64,000 bases of DNA from Ifrita kowaldi (GCA_013398055.1 VZRS01004542.1:1-64000); one strand, 5' to 3'. Counted from the first letter of the stretch, positions 26,222 to 38,000 are shown. The notes: a model not told the origin generated them from the sequence alone. Numbers and translations: made by a program.

Positions 26222-28020
26222 ATGAGCACAGAATCATTAGGCTGGAAAAGATTTCTAAGATCATCATGTCCAGCCTTTGACTCATCACTACCTGTCAACT
26301 CAACCACAGCACTGAGTGCCACATCCAGTAATTTCTTGAAACCCTCCAGGAATGGCAATTCTACCACCTCCCTGGGCAGCCCATTCCAATACTTAACAAC
26401 CCCTTCAGAGAAGAAAGTTCTCCTGATGTCCAGCCTGAACCTCCCCTGGCACGGCTTGAGGCCGTTTCCTCTTGTCCTGTCACTTCTTGCCTGGGAGAAG
26501 AGGCCAAACGTGGCTACGCCCTCCTTTCAGGGAGCTGTAGAGAGTGATAAGGTCCCCACTCCAGCCTCCTTTTCTCCAGCCTAAACAACCTCAACTCCAT
26601 CAGCTGCTCCTTACAGGACTGGTGTTCCAGACCCTTCACCAGTTCCATTGCCCTTCTCTGGACATGTTCCAGCACCTCCATGTCCTTCTTGCAGTGAGGG
26701 GCCCAGAACTGGCTCGGTACAGGGGGACAATCCCTGTCCTGGTCCTGCTGGCCACACTGTTACTGGTACAGCCACTCATGTCCAGCACCCCCAGGTCCTT
26801 TTCCTGTGGGCAGCTTTGCAGCCACTCTGCCCCAGCCTGTGGCACTGCCTGGGGTTGTTGTGACCCAAGGGCAGGACCTGGAAACCTTGCCCCATTGATC
26901 CAGCCTGTCCAGATCCCTCTGAAAAACCTTCCTACTCTCCAGCAGATGAACACTCCCACCCAACTTTGTGTTGTCCAAAAACTTAGCAAGGGTACACTTG
27001 ACACCCTCGTACAGGTCATTGATGAAGATATTAAACAGAACTGGCCCCAGTACTGAGCCCTGGGGAACACCACTGGTGACCGGCCACCAGCTGGATGTAA
27101 CTCCATCCACCACCACTCTCTGGGCCTGGCCATACAGACAGATCTTAACCCAGTGAACAGTGTACCAGACCAAGACATGGGCTGACGGCTTTTCCAGAAA
27201 AATGCCATGGGAGACAATATCAAAGGCTTTGCTGAAGTTCAGGTAGACAGTATCCACAGCTCTTCCCTCATCCTTTAAGCAGGTCACCTGGTCATAAAAG
27301 GAGATCAAGTTGACCAAGTTGAACCCACCTTTTCTAAATCCCTGCTGACTGGGCCTGATCCCCTGGTTGTCCTGAGTGATCACAATCCAGATAATCTGTT
27401 TCATGACCCTCCCCAGCACTGAGATCAGACTGACCAGCCTGTAGTTCCCCAGATCCTCCTTCCGACCCTTTTTGTGGATGAGCATCGCATTGGCCAGCCT
27501 CCAGGTCTGGGACCTTCCCAGTTAGCCAGGACTAACGGTGGAGCTTTTCTTGGTGAATTCTTCCAACAGCTCCCTCAGTACTCTTGAATGAATCCCATCC
27601 AATCTCATAGACTTCTGAGTGTCTCAATGGCTTAGTACTTCATTGTGTATTGCAGGAGATCTATTCTGCTCCCTGTACCCCAGCTCAGGGGGCTGGTTGC
27701 CCTGAGGATAACAGTCTTACTGTTAAAGACTGAGGCAAAGAAGACATTAGGTCCTCAGCCTTTTCCTCATCCATGATGACAATGTTCTGCTCCATGCCCA
27801 ATAAAGGATGGAGATTTTCTTTGGTCTTCCTTTTGTTGATGTATTTATAAACCCACTTTTTATTATCTTTCACAGCAGTGGCCAGATTGAGTTCTAGATG
27901 AGCTTTTGACTTTCCAATTTTCTCTCTACATGTGCTAATGACATTCTTGTACTCTTCCTGAGTTACCTACTCCTTCTTCATAAAAAGGTCATAAACCCTC
28001 CCTTTTTATCTCTAAATTCC
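26222..28020 (-). repeat. CR1 LINE, 1.8 kb 3' portion, minus strand
   Basis: The element is inverted: its 3' tail lies at the left (26222-26280, reading cacagaatcattaggctgg on plus, the complement of the CR1 tail). The RT domain follows rightward to about 27500, and the RT-upstream region runs to about 28020. It is the best-preserved coding copy in the window: one minus-strand frame runs 241 codons (27485 to 26760). It is truncated at its 5' end and lacks the endonuclease. Its orientation is opposite to the CR1 copies on either side. Confidence 0.92.
26760..27873 (-). pseudogene. CR1 reverse transcriptase, nearly continuous but with altered active site
   Basis: The 241-codon frame (27485-26760) contains recognisable RT blocks in order: KKGRKEDLGNYRLVSLISV (residues 5-23), QGFRKG (48-53), FSKAFDIVSH (84-93), with the catalytic Asp of motif A retained, GVPQGSVLGPVLF (139-151), and FLDN at 169-172 (26970-26981) where an active enzyme has FADD. 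The second motif-C aspartate is replaced by Asn and the preceding Ala by Leu. An upstream 62-codon frame (27873-27685) starts with KDNKKWVYKYINKRKTKEN, the CR1 segment before the RT. A frame break between 27685 and 27485 separates the two. Inactive. Confidence 0.88.
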
Positions 28021-28994
28021 TAATTATACTGAAAATACTTATTAACATGTCAAGCTTCTGAATTATCCATGGATGTGCTACTACAGTGTTTTAGTTCATG
28101 CCAAAGCTCATACACTGTCAAGGCAAAACTATTGTTTTCAGTTATTGTGCTTTGATTCCCTTCATGATGCCATCTTGGTACATACAAACTACATACAGCT
28201 TTTCAAAACACTTTCCAATGCAATGAATGGAAGGTGCATTCCATGAGTGCACATAACATGTTTCATTTGCTAATGCAGACACAAAAGCGTCAACTAAGTG
28301 ATCAGGCTGCACCCACTTAAGTCCATCAGTGTACAGCAAGCACAGAGGTAGGAGAAAGCTCTCAGTATGTACAGCTTATGCCATACCCTACAGTGCTTTT
28401 CATGCACATAAAAGGCCAGATGTCACCAGTTTTACATATGTTCTTTATGATCAGCCGTTATGATCAGTCCTTGCAATCTTTCCCCTTCTTCACTCCTGCA
28501 AATGATGGTATTGCCCGTGACTTGTGTCTCGGAATTATCAACAGGGTGCCACATGGGAACCTACAGGGAATCCAGGAAAGTGCACTTCTTATAAAACTGT
28601 GTGGACAGAAAGCTCATGCTGCAAGGAAGACACCAAATTGGTGATCACCAGTGATGTCTCATCAGCCACTGATGAGAGGACCAGCAGCGAGGATAAAATA
28701 TAATTTAAGAAAATTAAGTATTCTCTATGTGGAAAAGATATCAACTTATCCTCATCAGAACCCAGGACTTGCAGAGCAGCATAGCAGTAACAGAGGGCCT
28801 AGGCAACCCTGAAGTGTGCACACACCTGAGCCTCCTGCCCAGCAAAGCAGTGAGGCCATCTGTTCCCATCCCTAAGGTCAAACATGCAGACTGCACAGGT
28901 AGATGAGTCAGCAGAGGAAAAGGAGCCTCAGTTCCTCAACTATCTGGTACAGATTGATAGAGAAATCTTGGTGTACCTGAATGAATAACAAGGG
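28021..28994. other. Unannotated DNA between CR1 copies
   Basis: No gene supported. The ORF at 28378-28644 (88 codons) has a vague CR1-like phrase (RVPHGNLQG), which could be a very decayed VPQGS region preceding the CR1 3' part at 28995. I do not consider this secure. Confidence 0.4.
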
Positions 28995-29553
28995 AGGAAA
29001 CTGTCCCCTTTACTCTGGTCTAGTGAGACTCCACCTGAAGTACTGCATCCAGCTCTGAAACGCTCGGTGTAGGAAGGACATGGACCTGTTGGAGCAGGCC
29101 CACAGGAGGGCCACAAGCCTTAGGGCTGGAGCACCTCTGCCATAAGGAGAGGCTGAGAGATTTGGGGTTGAACAGCCTGGAGAAGAAAAGGCTCTCTGGA
29201 AATCTTATTGAGCGCTTTTAGTACTTTTAAAGGGGACTTACAAGAAAGATTAACATAGACCTTTTAGTAGGTCCTGTAGTGACAGGACAGGCGGTAATGG
29301 GTTTAAGCTTAAAAAGGGTAGATACAGACTAGGTATTTGGAAGAAATATTTTTACAATGAGGGTGGTAAAACACTGACACAGGTTTCCCAGAGAGGTGGT
29401 GGATGCCCCTGGAACCATTCCAGGTCAGGTTGGACAGGGATCCAAGCAACCCAATCTAATTGGAGATGTCCCTGCTCATTGCAGGGGGGTTGCACTGGAC
29501 AACTTTTAAAGGTGCCTTCCAACCCAAACTATTTTAGGATTGTGATTCTATGA
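28995..29553 (+). repeat. CR1 LINE 3' end, plus strand
   Basis: The fragment begins near the end of ORF2 (gagactccacctgaagtactgcatcc, coding for the RLHLKYCIQL-type CR1 string). It continues through the typical 3' part (agaggctgagagatttgggg; ccagagaggtggtggatgcc; tggacagggatccaagcaacc) and ends in the tail gattgtgattctatga at 29538-29553. It carries the complete CR1 3' UTR and lacks almost all coding sequence. Confidence 0.93.
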
Positions 29554-29879
29554 CACTCCAGGATGCTAACTGAAGAAGATAAGTCAACATAAAAAATCCC
29601 ATATACTGTTCATGCAAACTCCAAGGGACCGAACCTATGTACCAAGACAACTTCACCTAACCCTATACAAACCCCAAAATACTAGTAGGCATTTGGAGAA
29701 CATGTACCACATATAGCTGGAGTACAGGTATGCAGATCACCAAGTAAGAGGCGACATTCACTTCATAAGGGGGCTAAGTAGAAATACTCAAGAGACAAGT
29801 GAATGACTTGTTATGGCTATAAGATAATGGAAGAGTAAGATTGTTATATGTCCTACTATTTACCCAAAAGGTAAGTAAT

Positions 29880-29899
29880 AACTAACTAACTAACTAACT
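29880..29899. repeat. (ACTA)n tetranucleotide microsatellite
   Basis: Five perfect ACTA/CTAA units followed by two diverged ones. Confidence 0.9.
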
Positions 29900-31410
29900 T
29901 ACTTAAGTAGAATTGTTTAGTTTTCTGTATATTTACTACAGTATCCAAAAGAACCATGCCTGGCAAGCAATTGGACATTGCAGTCTCTAGATCTGCCTAA
30001 ATTGTCTATCCTTTAACATCAGCATCTGTACACACCTCCTTTGCCTTTTTCCCCCACAACATGAGCGGTCTTGAGAATTAAAACCACAGAAATCAGTGGG
30101 ACTTCACTTACGAGAAAACAAAAGGGCTTGTTTCCCCATATAACAGCTGCCAGACAGTTGGAGTTTCTTGACAAAAGATTTTGCAAATGCAAAGCTTATA
30201 CATGAGTTTAAGGGGTGACTACAGAAGTTCTTGGAAAAGAGTATCTGATGTATATAAAAAAAGATTAATCATGCAGGATTCAGAAAATCACTCAGCTGAA
30301 AATGGCCAAAAGGTGGCAAAGTTAAACAAGTAAAATGCATTTATACTTCTTATTGCACTTGTCTAGGCATTAACTTATACCGTCTGGACCAGTAAGTATA
30401 CTGGATTAGCTGTATCCATGGTCTGAATCAGTTTGACTACTCTCACACACTTTACTTTAGTATTTTGGATTGTCTTCGCACTGTTTCATAAGATACATAG
30501 CTACTGTGTTCTGCACAACATGGCTGACAGGAATGCCTTATGGTACCCTTCAGACATGCTACAAATGACAGAATGTATCTGAAAACCATTTGGAAATGCA
30601 AACAACCTATGAAATGGACTTAAATAAAAAATGGGCAATATATGAAATTACTAGACAGGCTAATTAGGACTTTATAAGAAATATTCAATCCATAAGATTC
30701 GATATATTGGAAAAGTTCCGAGGGATGGTAATGTAGCTCTGCTGAAAATAAAAAATTTAAAGCATTATAATCTAGTATTAAAAAAAAAAAAAGTAATTCA
30801 TAGGAATAGTCTTTCTTCCATTACCATTCTCAACATACAAAATTACAGTAGAAATTCCTGCATATGACACCAGTTCTTTTTTCAGAGGTGTTTAAATTTT
30901 GAATCTGGCAACAAAAAGTGATAATTTTCACGGTACATGAGCAACTTCCGTCCAACCATCTTTTAATTCGCTGGTGAAAAACTTTGATTATATTGTGATT
31001 ATTCCTTATCCACATAGTAAGGTATAAAATTACTTTGAGATATGCAGCATATTCTGCATCTAAATACAAAACACGAGGCTTTTAGCAACACAACCACTTT
31101 TAATCAACACTGCTTTCATATTTAAATTTGGCAGGTTGTTTAATACTGTCATTAGTTACAAAATTCTATGAATGGATTGAATGTTTTAGTGATTATCTTG
31201 CAGTGACTTAACTATTGAATAAGTTAAAAAAAAAGACTTCATTAAAAATTAAGATGAGACGTATTCTTTGATAAAGAACAAATCAATAAAATGTTGAGAT
31301 AAAAAATTGCAGAAATTTATTTGAAATTATTTGAAACAGATTCCATTAGGTCCTGACTGATCTAAGTGGGTACCTCTGCAAATTAACTTCATAGATGGAA
31401 GCACCAAAAT

Positions 31411-31460
31411 ATTGAAGTGATTAGATAATTTTCCTATTGAAGTGATTAAATAATTTTCCT
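31411..31460. repeat. 25-bp tandem duplication
   Basis: The 25-base unit at 31411-31435 (attgaagtgattagataatt...) is repeated immediately at 31436-31460 with a single G-to-A difference. Being nearly identical in a neutral-looking region, it is probably recent. Confidence 0.95.
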
Positions 31461-32789
31461 GTAACAAAAGTAGCTATTTCCCTTTGACACAGAAATTTAT
31501 CATGTTCTTATAGACTGAAACACTGCTATAGATTAAAATATTTGCAAATATGCTGGCTCATGGAAAATTAATAGTGATATTTGTATGTGTATTTTAAATT
31601 TCTGCCAAGGCCTTGATTTGTTCTTTCCACACAGATAGAAACATAAAGTTCCGTGATTTCAGGAAGAAAAACAACAGACCAGTGCTTTTATCCTCCAACT
31701 TTACTGCATTTACCACAGCTCGCCCTACTAAGGTAAACTACTACTGCCAAACACATAACAATGCAAGTGACAATTGACACAACAGAAAAGAAGACACTAT
31801 CCACAATTAAAATACTTAAGGTCAATGCTTTCTTTAGCAACATAGATGACATGAATGTTGCTAAAGCTTTACCGTGGAGTTAGGTCACATCACTCTGGCA
31901 ACAATTTTCTGGTAAAACTACTCAGTATCTGACAGCTCTGTTTGGTTTTCACCCTGTTCATACAAAATTTTAAATTGTATGAAACCCAAATCCTAAAACT
32001 TTCCCATGTACCAGCTAAATTAAACTACCTGTATTTGCTAGATAAACAGAATGAAAGATGCTTATCAAAATACCCTTTACCTTTAATTAATTGAATGCAT
32101 TGCTACATATTTTTATTAAATTAGATTGGTTATAGTTGTGTCTCATTTTCATGTTTTTGAAAAGGCTAAGTGATGCAAGTGAGTGTGAGCTCTTAAAACA
32201 TCCAGACATCCAGTGAGATTGAAGATTTCAGCTGGTTACTAGTTTAGCATCTCATGAAAATTAGGTTCCACAGTAGAAGTAGCAAGACACAGCCTCAGCT
32301 ATAGAAGTGCTTTAATTAGTTTTATTAATTCAAGATTGTTCTGTTATAGACTTTAAATCTCTGTCAGTCAAGATCTTGTTTGTATATACTTAACCTTATT
32401 TCCCAGTATTTTTTAATAAATAGTTGTTACAGCTTATGATGATTACACAGAGCCCTAAAATGAGAGTAAATCTACTAAAGTAAGAGCAATTTCAATTTGT
32501 TTCTGTAGGGACTGGTGGAGTGGAGTTGATTGTAGGGCATTCCACACAAACGTCAGGTGCTTTTAGCAGGAGGTAGGAGCAAGATGTGACTGGTAAACCA
32601 TGTGCAGGTAGAACATGTGAGGACACACACCACTACACAGGCCAAGAGGGAACTCCATGGTTTACATGGATTATAGGCAAGCACGACTGGGTAGACAGAC
32701 TGCTGCAACTGTGTATAAAGCTTCAGAGATACTTTTCTGGTTAGTAGAGGGCTGCACGGAGACTACAGGGAGACATAGTATCAGCCAGT

Positions 32790-33000
32790 ATATGCAGGAG
32801 CACTGTCCATAACCTCAAGGTCATCTACCCACATGACGAACTACTTTACCTTGAGGGTGGCAGAGCACTGGGACAGGCTGCCCACCGAGGTCCTGGAATT
32901 CTCCTCTCTCAAGAAATTCAAAACCCAGCTGGACATGTTCCTGCGTAACGTGCTCTGGGTGACCCTGCCTTGATCCCTTCCAACCCTGTGACTCTATATA
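32790..33000 (+). repeat. CR1 3' UTR fragment, plus strand
   Basis: The order of typical 3' UTR segments is present: gaggtggcagagcactgggacaggctgcc-type sequence at about 32855-32882, gaggtcctggaattctcc, cagctggacatgttcctgcg, then cttgatcccttccaaccctg followed by tgactctat at 32990-32998. Only the last 200 bases of the element remain. Confidence 0.9.
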
Positions 33001-33017
33001 CACCTGTAAGGAGCAGA

Positions 33018-33195
33018 CAAAGCCTGCCAGGAGAGCATCTGGTTGTCACACTGAGTGGTAACCTCCCTGGAGGTGTTTAAGGAAAGACTGGACGTGGCAT
33101 TCAGTGCCGTGTCTAGATGACACAGTGGCGTTCGGTCACAGATTAGAATCGACGATCTCAGAGGTCTTTTCCAACCCAACCGATTCTGTGACTCA
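33018..33195 (+). repeat. Second CR1 3' UTR fragment, plus strand, next to the CpG island
   Basis: A second, different CR1 tail follows at once: cctggaggtgtttaaggaaa (33067), gactggacgtggcattcagtgcc (33088), ggtcttttccaacccaacc (33164), then gattctgtgactc at 33182-33194. Its sequence differs enough from the copy at 32790 that it is a separate insertion of another CR1 subfamily. It ends right where the GC-rich promoter begins. Confidence 0.92.
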
Positions 33196-33394
33196 GTGTG
33201 CCAGCTGGGACACCGGCCCAAGGCACGCACTCGGGCCAGAAAGCCACGTGGGCTGACAGCAGCCATCGGGCACTTCGGGGCCTTGGCTCGGCCCTCCGCA
33301 GAAGTCCAGGGTCGGCGGGGCTGCCGCGAGGCTACCGGGGAGCCGGAGGGACGGGAAAGACGAGAGGCACGGTGGCGGTCGCGTTCCCCCTTCC

Positions 33395-33803
33395 ATGGCC
33401 GCCTGTCGCCCCCAATCCTCCTCCTCTTCCTCCCCGCCTCGGAAAATGGCAGCGCGGGCCGNNNNNNNNNNNNNNNNNNNNNNNNNNNNNNNNNNNNNNN
33501 NNNNNNNNNNNNNNNNNNNNNNNNNNNNNNNNNNNNNNNNNNNNNNNNNNNNNNNNNNNNNNNNNNNNNNNNNNNNNNNNNNNNNNNNNNNNNNNNNNNN
33601 NNNNNNNNNNNNNNNNNNNNNNNNNNNNNNNNNNNNNNNNNNNNNNNNNNNNNNNNNNNNNNNNNNNNNNNNNNNNNNNNNNNNNNNNNNNNNNNNNNNN
33701 NGGAGCGGGGCCGGCCGCCGTGCGGGCTGAGGAGGAGGAGAGGCTGGGCGATGCCGGGGACCCAGGCACGCTGCGGGACCTCCAGGACAATCGCTGGGAT
33801 GCG
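33395..33803 (+). CDS. Candidate first coding exon (interrupted by gap), product unknown
   Basis: Two in-frame ATGs precede the gap: 33395 (MAACRPQSS...) and 33446 (MAARA). The second has a strong Kozak context (aaaATGG). After the gap, 33702-33803 is open in a frame rich in acidic residues (AEEEERLGDAGDP, then TLRDLQDNRWDA) and ends exactly at a donor-like GTGGGT at 33804, phase 0. This frame is out of register with the ATG by one base if the gap really is 240 N, but the gap size is probably nominal. The acidic, Ala/Gly-rich N-terminus fits a vertebrate CpG-island first exon. I do not recognise the protein. An alternative is that these bases are 5' UTR. Confidence 0.4.
33462..33701. other. 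Assembly gap (240 N) in the CpG island
   Basis: A run of N's within the most GC-rich part, where sequencing commonly drops out. All open frames that run through it (for example 33193-34083 in several frames) are artefacts of the unknown bases. Confidence 0.98.
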
Positions 33804-34982
33804 GTGGGTGTGCGTCTGAGTTGGGTCTCGTTTGTACGGGTCGGGAGATGGAGAAATCGGGGGACGCGCTGCGGCCGCAGTCAAGGGTTACTGGCTTTAA
33901 ACCTGAAAAAAGCCATAGGGTTGGGAGGAAAGATGCAGCCGGGGACGGATCCTGTAGGACAGCAAGAGCAGGGGTTGATTTCCCCCTTTCATTTACAGGG
34001 GCCTTGTAACTGTGACTTCTAAATGTTGCAGGTTTTCGTGAACTTGCTGTATCTTTTAATGATACTCTCGTGCTATCGATCATACCAACCCCCCCTTTTT
34101 TCTTTTTGCTTTCTCTGTGTAATTTTTTTCTTTTATTCGTAATTCATAATTGCAGTTTATTTTCGTGCAAGCTATATTTTCTTTGTATTGTGAAGTGGGG
34201 TTTTGTTTATTCAATACCCCCACCAATGCACACACAGAGTAGCAGGTTGGTTTTTTTTTCTTATGGCGCTACTTCTGCAGGGAATTGTTTTTAAATGATG
34301 CTTTCATACTGGCAGTGTGGCATGGAACAGTGCATGTGTAGGTCTAGTCTATTGCACAGTGAGTTACGTTCATGTGGAGGGAATCCATTTGTTTCCTTAA
34401 ACTCTCCACGATGAAGGAAATTCAAGATATGGACTGTGGTTTCAGTGCTGAGCAGCAAAGAAAGAAAAAAATAGTATTAAAAAGAAGTCTGTGTGATTTT
34501 GTTATTGGTGCTGCTTTTCAAGACTACTTTTGTGAAAGAGGAAAGGGGCAGCTATTTACCTCTCAAAGACATGTAGTAGGACTCACATTATTAATGAGTA
34601 TGGTTTGCTTCTTATTTTCAATCCAAAATGCTTGCTTTCTTCATCCTTTTTGTGATTGCTTATTAAGATCTAAAGATTTGTGTTGTCAATGATGTCAAAT
34701 CATACTCTGTATGCTTTTTGAATTCTTTGGATGAAGTGAATTTTTGGCATCTTTTATGGCAATGAAACAATTAACATCTTAACATTTCCATATCCAGTTG
34801 CACTCCCCCCTTAGACTTGTCAAATCATGTGATGTTTTGGCAGGCTTTTTTCTTTCTGAAGTGGTGACTTATTTATTTCTTATTTATTTAGTGAAATAAT
34901 TAGGAAAAAAATAATGCTCTTGTTTTTAATCTAAAGCCTACGTTTAATTGTATATACACCTTTTCCATTTTTATATCTTTAG
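33804..34982 (+). other. Probable first intron
   Basis: The sequence starts with donor GTGGGT, stays GC-rich for about 150 bases, then drops into T-rich sequence and ends in a pyrimidine-rich tract with acceptor tatctttag at 34974-34982. The 106-codon frame at 34372-34692 inside it has no motif and is treated as chance. Confidence 0.4.
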
Positions 34983-35059
34983 ATAGCCAGTGTAAGATAT
35001 GGGATTTGTCTCACATTGGAACCACCAATGAATGTGACTGGGGCAATTTTTTCAAGCAG
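34983..35059 (+). CDS. Candidate coding exon 2 (77 bp, phase 0 to 2), product unknown
   Basis: It follows a good acceptor (ttttatatctttag) and ends at CAG-GTATTA. Joined in phase 0 to the preceding exon it reads RWDA then IASVRYGICLTLEPPMNVTG and AIFSS, with no stop. The pattern of alternating hydrophobic and polar residues suits beta-strands, but I do not recognise the family. Another frame is also open over these 77 bases, so the frame rests on the phase match with the neighbours. Confidence 0.4.
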
Positions 35060-38000
35060 GTATTAACTACAAAATCTGCTAATTAGTTAGTGCATTGTTG
35101 ATACAGATATTCCTTGAGGTAAGGCATACTGAATTTTTTAAAAATGTGTTTTAATACTTCATAGTTCAGAAGAACTTAGAAAATAAGTTATTTTGGAAAA
35201 TGACCAAAAGTCTCTACATCATCATCTTTTTATTTTTTTATGCCAAGATGAAACCACTGCTTGCTAATTTTGTAGGTCCTGTTGTAAATAAGTTCTAAAT
35301 ACATTAAGAATTTTCGGTGTGAGTTCTAGTATGGTATCAGTTATGTGGCGTATCTAAGTCTTTACGAATTTGCTGTTAATTTCTGTGATTCATTGGTTTT
35401 GAAGTAATTCCTGGCATCAACTGTTGTTGAGAAGAGAAGATGTCAGCTCTGCACCATACCTTCTTGAGTAGCTCTCCTGGAGCAGGATGGAATACTGCTC
35501 AGGATGGGATCATTCCTGGGTATTGAAACCTGTCTTTGCAGAACATGTATCCAGGCCCCTGGGTAGCAAAGGAAAGTGTGTGCCTGTGTGTGAGACAAAG
35601 CTTCTGTTCTAACTCTGTGGGGTGATGTATACAGGTGTTTCTTGAAAGTCATATTAAAAGCATGTGATTTTGTCTAAAACCAAAGACCTTTATAGTACTA
35701 TTTAGCTGCATTTTCCTTAGCCAGTGACTACAATTTGGAAATTAATAAATCAGGTGTAATCACTGCTTTTAATATTGTGGACTTAACTGAGAAAAGTATT
35801 GACTTTTTATTCTCTCTGAGATACTGCAATGACCACAGATGAGATCTGCATTATGCTTTCTGATTCCTAATGCCCACAGCTAACAAAATAGTTGGAGTTT
35901 GTGATGCTAACCAGTGTTTGACAATGACATGGCTTGTAATTTTTATGTATTTATTTTTTTTTTAAATGCATAGGCTTTTGTGACTATGAAAGAGTGTGAC
36001 TATCTGATTTTGTTTCAACATATCAAAGCGGAACAGCATCAGGTGCTCTGTTGTGTTACTAGTAAGCTAACCTACATTGTACTACTTTGGAGAAAGCCTT
36101 TCAGTGAGGTAGTGTAAGTAAATGAAATGGGCATCAAAGATACTGTTAAAAGCTGTTAAAGATTTTGAAGTCATGGTGCTTAATTTGATGATTGGGTTCA
36201 GCTTTGTTAGCACTATCCCATTTCTTGTTCCTGCCTGACAGGGTAGTTTGTTAATCAAAAACTGCCTCCAGAAATAAGTGTTGCACTTTCTTTCCATTTA
36301 CTAAACTTTAGAGAGGCAAGGCTGCTTTTGTTTTCTTCTCTCACTTGAAACATAAGCCAGTGTCTAAAATGCAATACTACTTTATCATTGTAGTTCCTTT
36401 TAGTGTTGTAGCTAGTGTTTCTCATTTTCATGCTTTACTTTGAAACGCTTCCTTCCCTCTTAAAATATTCTATATTAGTTGTATTTTTTACCTGTAGTCT
36501 TCAACAGCTTACCATCTGCAGGTATGTGTCATACAGAATGCTTAAAAAAATGAACAGGCTTTAAAAAATACATATGACTATTAAAATGTTTTTTTTAAAA
36601 TCATTGTCAGTTGAAAAGACATGAATGCTCTACAAATACAGAATAAAAATAAGCTTTCAGTAGCAAGTGGTTTCAGTTCTTGTGGTTGGAGTTCCAGTTC
36701 AAAATTGAACTTTCTGTCAAATGTGTGTATTATAATACAAAAAGAAGAATGTTTTGAAATTGTTGAGGAAAATGCCTTTTTTTTTAACTAAGAGTTAGTT
36801 AAAAACTGATAAGGCTTAGCTGAAAAACTAGTAAGGCTTTTAAAATGAATAACTGATATTTCAGACCTTTTATTTCTATTAGCTGCAAGTTTATTATTTA
36901 TGTATTTTGCCTACAGTTGGCTGTCAATCAAAACAATACTTCTTTTTTTCTCACAGATGTTATGCATACCCATATTTTGGAAATTTAAGGATCAGTATAT
37001 ATACTGATTTGGCAAAATCAAGTTTGTTAGGGACAGATGGCTGATTTAAACAGGTGTCACTTTCATTTCTTGTGCCTTGTGTTGAAACTTCCAGAGGTTT
37101 ACAAAAGAGCTTCCTAACGCAGATGGTGATCTCCACTTCTGTGATTAGAAAAATGTACTTTTGTGGGAAATTATTTTCCCAGTGACTAGGTGTATTTTAA
37201 TAGTTTGATGTGTCATATTATACTTTAATGAGTTTATGCTTTAATAGTTAAAATGTCATTGCAGAGTTTGAAGTGTTTAATATAATACAGTAATTTTAAA
37301 ATTTCTTTTCTCATTGGACTTTTAAAGGAGGTGTGATTATTTTGGTGTGAAATTCAGCAGTTTGAGTGTGTGGATAGCTGTAGACCTAATAATTGTTATT
37401 CTTGCAAGACCAAGAGCAGATATATTGCTCAGTGTAACATTTTGTTTCACTACCTTTTTTACTTAAAGATTACTTCACTTTAGAATATTTTTTAATATGA
37501 ATTACTATTAAGAACACAGGATTAATTCCAAACTTATGTATGTTTAATTTTTTTTTTGGCCACCCTGCTGTATTAGCACATCTGCAGTTTTCTTTTCTTT
37601 TAAAATTTTTAATTTAAAATTTAAAAGATTTTAATAAGAAATAATGAAATTGAAGTTGGTTTTCTAATATTTTTTTGTCACTTTGTTCTAAGGATTCTTT
37701 TTTTCTTTTTTTTATGTTGACATTTTTATCGCAATGATTGGTGTTTATTGTTAGTTGTTTTCTTTCTAGCAGATGCACCAGAGGGTGCTATGCTATTTGA
37801 AATACAAAAAAGAAAGAAAATCCTAAAAGTTTGTTCATTGAAATGCATTGATAATGCATATGGGACTTGAATAAATGTTACCAAAATTTTCACACATTTT
37901 TTTTTCTGTGCAATGCAATATAATAAACTTGCTGTTTTGACAATATTATGTTAAAAATCATAGAGGAAATTGGCTGTTCTATATCTGATTATGTCTGTGT

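Larger units (their letters stand above)
29554..32789. other. Unannotated AT-rich DNA upstream of the CpG island
   Basis: More than 3 kb without supported genes. The only sizeable frame (79 codons minus, 30830-31069) has no motif. Two small tandem repeats are listed separately. The stretch from about 32480 to 32790 becomes G-richer and could hold distal promoter sequence or an unrecognised transposon end. Confidence 0.45.
33196..33960 (+). promoter_or_regulatory. CpG-island promoter, probably for a plus-strand gene
   Basis: This is the only region in the window with dense CpG (cggccc, gcacgcac, gggtcggcgggg, gcggtcgcg, gcggccgcag). It rises abruptly from AT-rich flanks and fades by about 33960. 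A YY1-like element overlaps the second start codon (ggaaaatggcagcg at 33441-33454); such sites usually sit just at or downstream of the transcription start and read in the direction of transcription, which argues for the plus strand. The central 240 bases are unsequenced. Bidirectional activity toward the left cannot be excluded, but I found no candidate exons there. Confidence 0.75.

Noticed and set aside
32790..33195. One single CR1 element
   Set aside because: Both halves carry their own complete 3' end order and tail, so they are two insertions rather than one.
33193..34083. Several 100-296 codon open frames on both strands across the CpG island
   Set aside because: They owe their length to 240 unknown bases, which cannot contain a stop. 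Only the parts outside the gap were considered.
34372..34692. 106-codon plus-strand frame in the probable first intron
   Set aside because: Cys/Phe-rich chance translation without domain, good start context or splice fit.
34983..35059. Frame of exon 2 containing CKIWDL, suggestive of a WD40 repeat
   Set aside because: A six-residue resemblance in 77 bases is weak, and this frame does not agree in phase with the upstream frame ending at 33803.
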